From Eutreptiella sp. 'Long Island Sound 2002' (taxonomy: Eukaryota; Euglenozoa; Euglenophyceae; Eutreptiales; Eutreptiaceae): a stretch of 64,000 nucleotides of DNA. The stretch is from positions 27,435,640 through 27,499,639 of the forward strand of contig OZ038397.1 of the NCBI GenBank assembly GCA_964036045.1, in the 5' to 3' direction. The notes under the pieces were generated by a model that saw only the letters and a program-made list of their open reading frames with translations, made no database searches and was not told the DNA's origin. Shown in pieces: positions 61,970 through 64,000 of this stretch. Position numbers and translations under genes: made by a program. Numbering within the stretch: the stretch's first letter is position 1; each line of letters begins with the position of its first letter.

Positions 61970-64000
61970 GTGGCTCCAAATCTTTTTTCCATACATGCAT
62001 ACATCATGTGGAACGGGAAAGATTGGCTCTCAGGTCTAATAGCCCGTATAATGTTCCGTTAGATGCAGAAAATTCTACTTACGTGTAGTGGAATAAGTGT
62101 TATTACAACGGGCTGAATTTAACGCTATAATGTTCCACTAGACGCACCGTAACGTACACTCTGCACATTCTTTTAATTCATTAGCGTCGTGACTTAACCG
62201 TCGGTGAGTGTGATCAATCAAGCAATCCAAAAACCCTATATGAAAAACACCCGTACCACTCGGGTGAGTGGGGGCACCATCATTCTGGTTAAAAGGGAAA
62301 TGGACACTTTCTTCGTTCCGAGTATCCAAGATAAATGTAATTTCTTCCACTCCACAATATTAGATACTCTGAAATCCTGCTTAGATATTACGGTGTGATT
62401 CTCAATCAATTCTAAAGTAGCTGCCATGTGTCAACATGCAAATACTTGGCGAAGCCTCGGCCATGGAAACCTCCGTGTCTCGCGCCACATGGTGTCGTCT
62501 TTTTTCTAACTTGTACCATTTTTACCAATAGGGTGCACAACAAAAGAGGATTTCTTTACTTATGCTTAGTTGTTGTTAGATTATGAGATAAAACCTTTTG
62601 CAATGTGGTTTAACCATTGAATCTTTGTCTATTCTTTGTTTTGTCCCCATCTACCACCCTTCTTTGCTGAATTTCAAATTGAAAATCACCTTCGACAGTT
62701 GCCCACATTTGGTTGTTGTAATGAATGGGTAAAACCAACTACGAACCTTACCCCCATTGCAGATCGTGATGTTTGATTTGCAAAACTACTGCTGTTTTCA
62801 AAGTAGTCTCCAAAATAGATTGCGTCGAGCAAGTCCAATGGAACACAAAGACCCGCAAGCGTTCAAGATTACAACTTAGGGTAGAGGGGTTCGTAACACC
62901 AAAATAGCTTCATTGCACAATGTACAAGTGTCCGTTGAAGAAATGCCTCTTGGTTCATGGAACAAAAGATGTGCACAACATATTACCAAATTTTTTTGAA
63001 GAGCCATAATTGCTCCGATTAAATGGTTTGAATTAGTTTGCAAAATAGTCATTTGTGCCAAAAAACAAACTCTTTGTGTTTCAATGAATTAGCAGACAGA
63101 TATTTTTGCAAAAGCTGAAATTGTACTAAAAAAAAATCATATTTTTGCCATCTTTTGAAATCATGCCTTATTTTTGTAAAATGTAGGGTTGTTTGATAAA
63201 ATGGTATGTTTTTCTTTCATAGTCCTTTTGCTCATTTGTTTTCAAAATGAGATTTTTGAAATTGCTTCCTGCTTTTGGATGATTGGACAATGCATTTTTT
63301 CCAAATCCATGCTTTGTTTTGCCTGCCATAAATGGCGACCATCAAAACACCGCTTGATCGAACATCGAAGCAGTGCATCAATTTTTTTTGTGTTGTATTC
63401 ACCGTCCATCAACAAGTATCCCTACAAAAATACAGTATATTCTTGCAAAGTGTGAAGTTGGAATAACAACACATATGTGGAACAACTTGGGAATGGGGGG
63501 TATAAAGGCTTGTGTTGTGATGCAATGAGCGTCAATTGTGGTCCCTCCCTTCAATGAGCGACAGCAAGAGGTTTTTTTTGTGCCCAAGTGGAAAATGGGG
63601 AGGAGTTCTCCCCCCTTTTGGGGAGGTTTCTGCACTTGATGGAGGGTTACCCTTTGACAAGCAGCCCATGATTTCCACGCGGTCATGGTTATTAAAACAC
63701 CCCTAAATGGGTGATAAAACTACCCCAGCCCCTTTTTTGGGCCATTTTGGACCCCTTGGGTGGTTTTATCCCCTGGAGGTGAGTTTATCACCCCTTTTAG
63801 GAAATACATGGTCCAACTATAGCAAAGTATGGATCAAAGGACCACCCCAAAAGGGAGAAAAAACCCTCCCTGGGAGGGTTAGGGTACTCTACCGGTCGGC
63901 TGGGCCGGGTCCTTGTATGCGACATCCCCCCGCCCCCCCGCCCCCCACCCCCCCGAGTTTTGAGAGACCATGCGAAGCTTTTTTGTGCATGCTTCCCTTT
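61970..64000. other. AT-rich sequence without a recognised gene
   Basis: Short frames only. ataatgttcc followed by a tagatgca-like phrase occurs near 62047 and 62128. A phrase with gggtgataaaactacccc and wide ggggt/acccc symmetry lies at 63690-63800. A C-rich run (about 63926-63955) is simple sequence. Nothing further can be supported. Confidence 0.5.

Noticed and set aside
63926-63955. Telomeric repeat
   Set aside because: Irregular C-runs with G or A, no fixed 6-8 base unit.
1-64000. CRISPR array, insertion sequence or bacterial operon
   Set aside because: No regular spacer-repeat array and no bacterial gene organisation; all mobile elements are eukaryotic types.

Overview
The window looks like a piece of a large, repeat-rich eukaryotic genome, plausibly a microalga or other protist. 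This is inferred from chromodomain Ty3/gypsy-like retrotransposons, a DIRS-like element, an APE-type LINE, a hAT remnant and SINE-like tRNA-derived repeats. I found no host gene, rRNA gene, functional tRNA gene or bacterial operon. Nearly everything recognisable is transposable element, much of it nested. The taxonomic guess is weak.

Layout. (1) 1-6415, minus: E1, a GC-rich defective Ty3-like element cut by the left edge, with Gag intact enough to read but with reverse transcriptase and RNase H deleted. (2) 8548-19301, plus: E2, a complete young Ty3-like element (532-bp LTRs differing at one base, TSD taacg, PBS, PPT, gag, pol). Its Gag start codon lies inside the LTR, and gag and pol share one frame split by a single UAG. 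(3) 19307-26198: mixed remnants (unidentified ORFs, a hAT transposase tail, an LTR fragment, an inverted repeat, and a DIRS-like RNase H, methyltransferase-like and recombinase fragment). (4) 26199-37393, minus: E3, a second Ty3-like family with 713-bp LTRs and TSD ctacg, inserted in the DIRS RNase H region; the missing DIRS piece resumes at 37399-37512. (5) 37513-51297, minus: E4, a relative of E3 also inserted in the DIRS element. Its 3' LTR is split by a LINE (37666-43924, plus, 14-bp TSD) that carries an AlkB-like domain, and its pol is cut by E5. (6) 51298-60342, minus: E5, a 5'-truncated relative of E2, itself carrying a SINE-like insert. (7) 60343-64000: AT-rich sequence with LTR fragments and small repeats, no gene recognised.

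Themes. All four Ty3-like elements and the DIRS remnant carry a Dam-like (phage N6-adenine methyltransferase-like) segment; in the Ty3-like elements it sits between protease and reverse transcriptase. Three distinct families separate gag from pol by an in-frame UAG. E3 and E4 share a 3' noncoding region with a set of hairpins that show compensatory base changes, and the wobble pairs fit an RNA read from the strand opposite the element. These three points, the LTR-encoded Gag start and the AlkB-bearing LINE are the most interesting signals.
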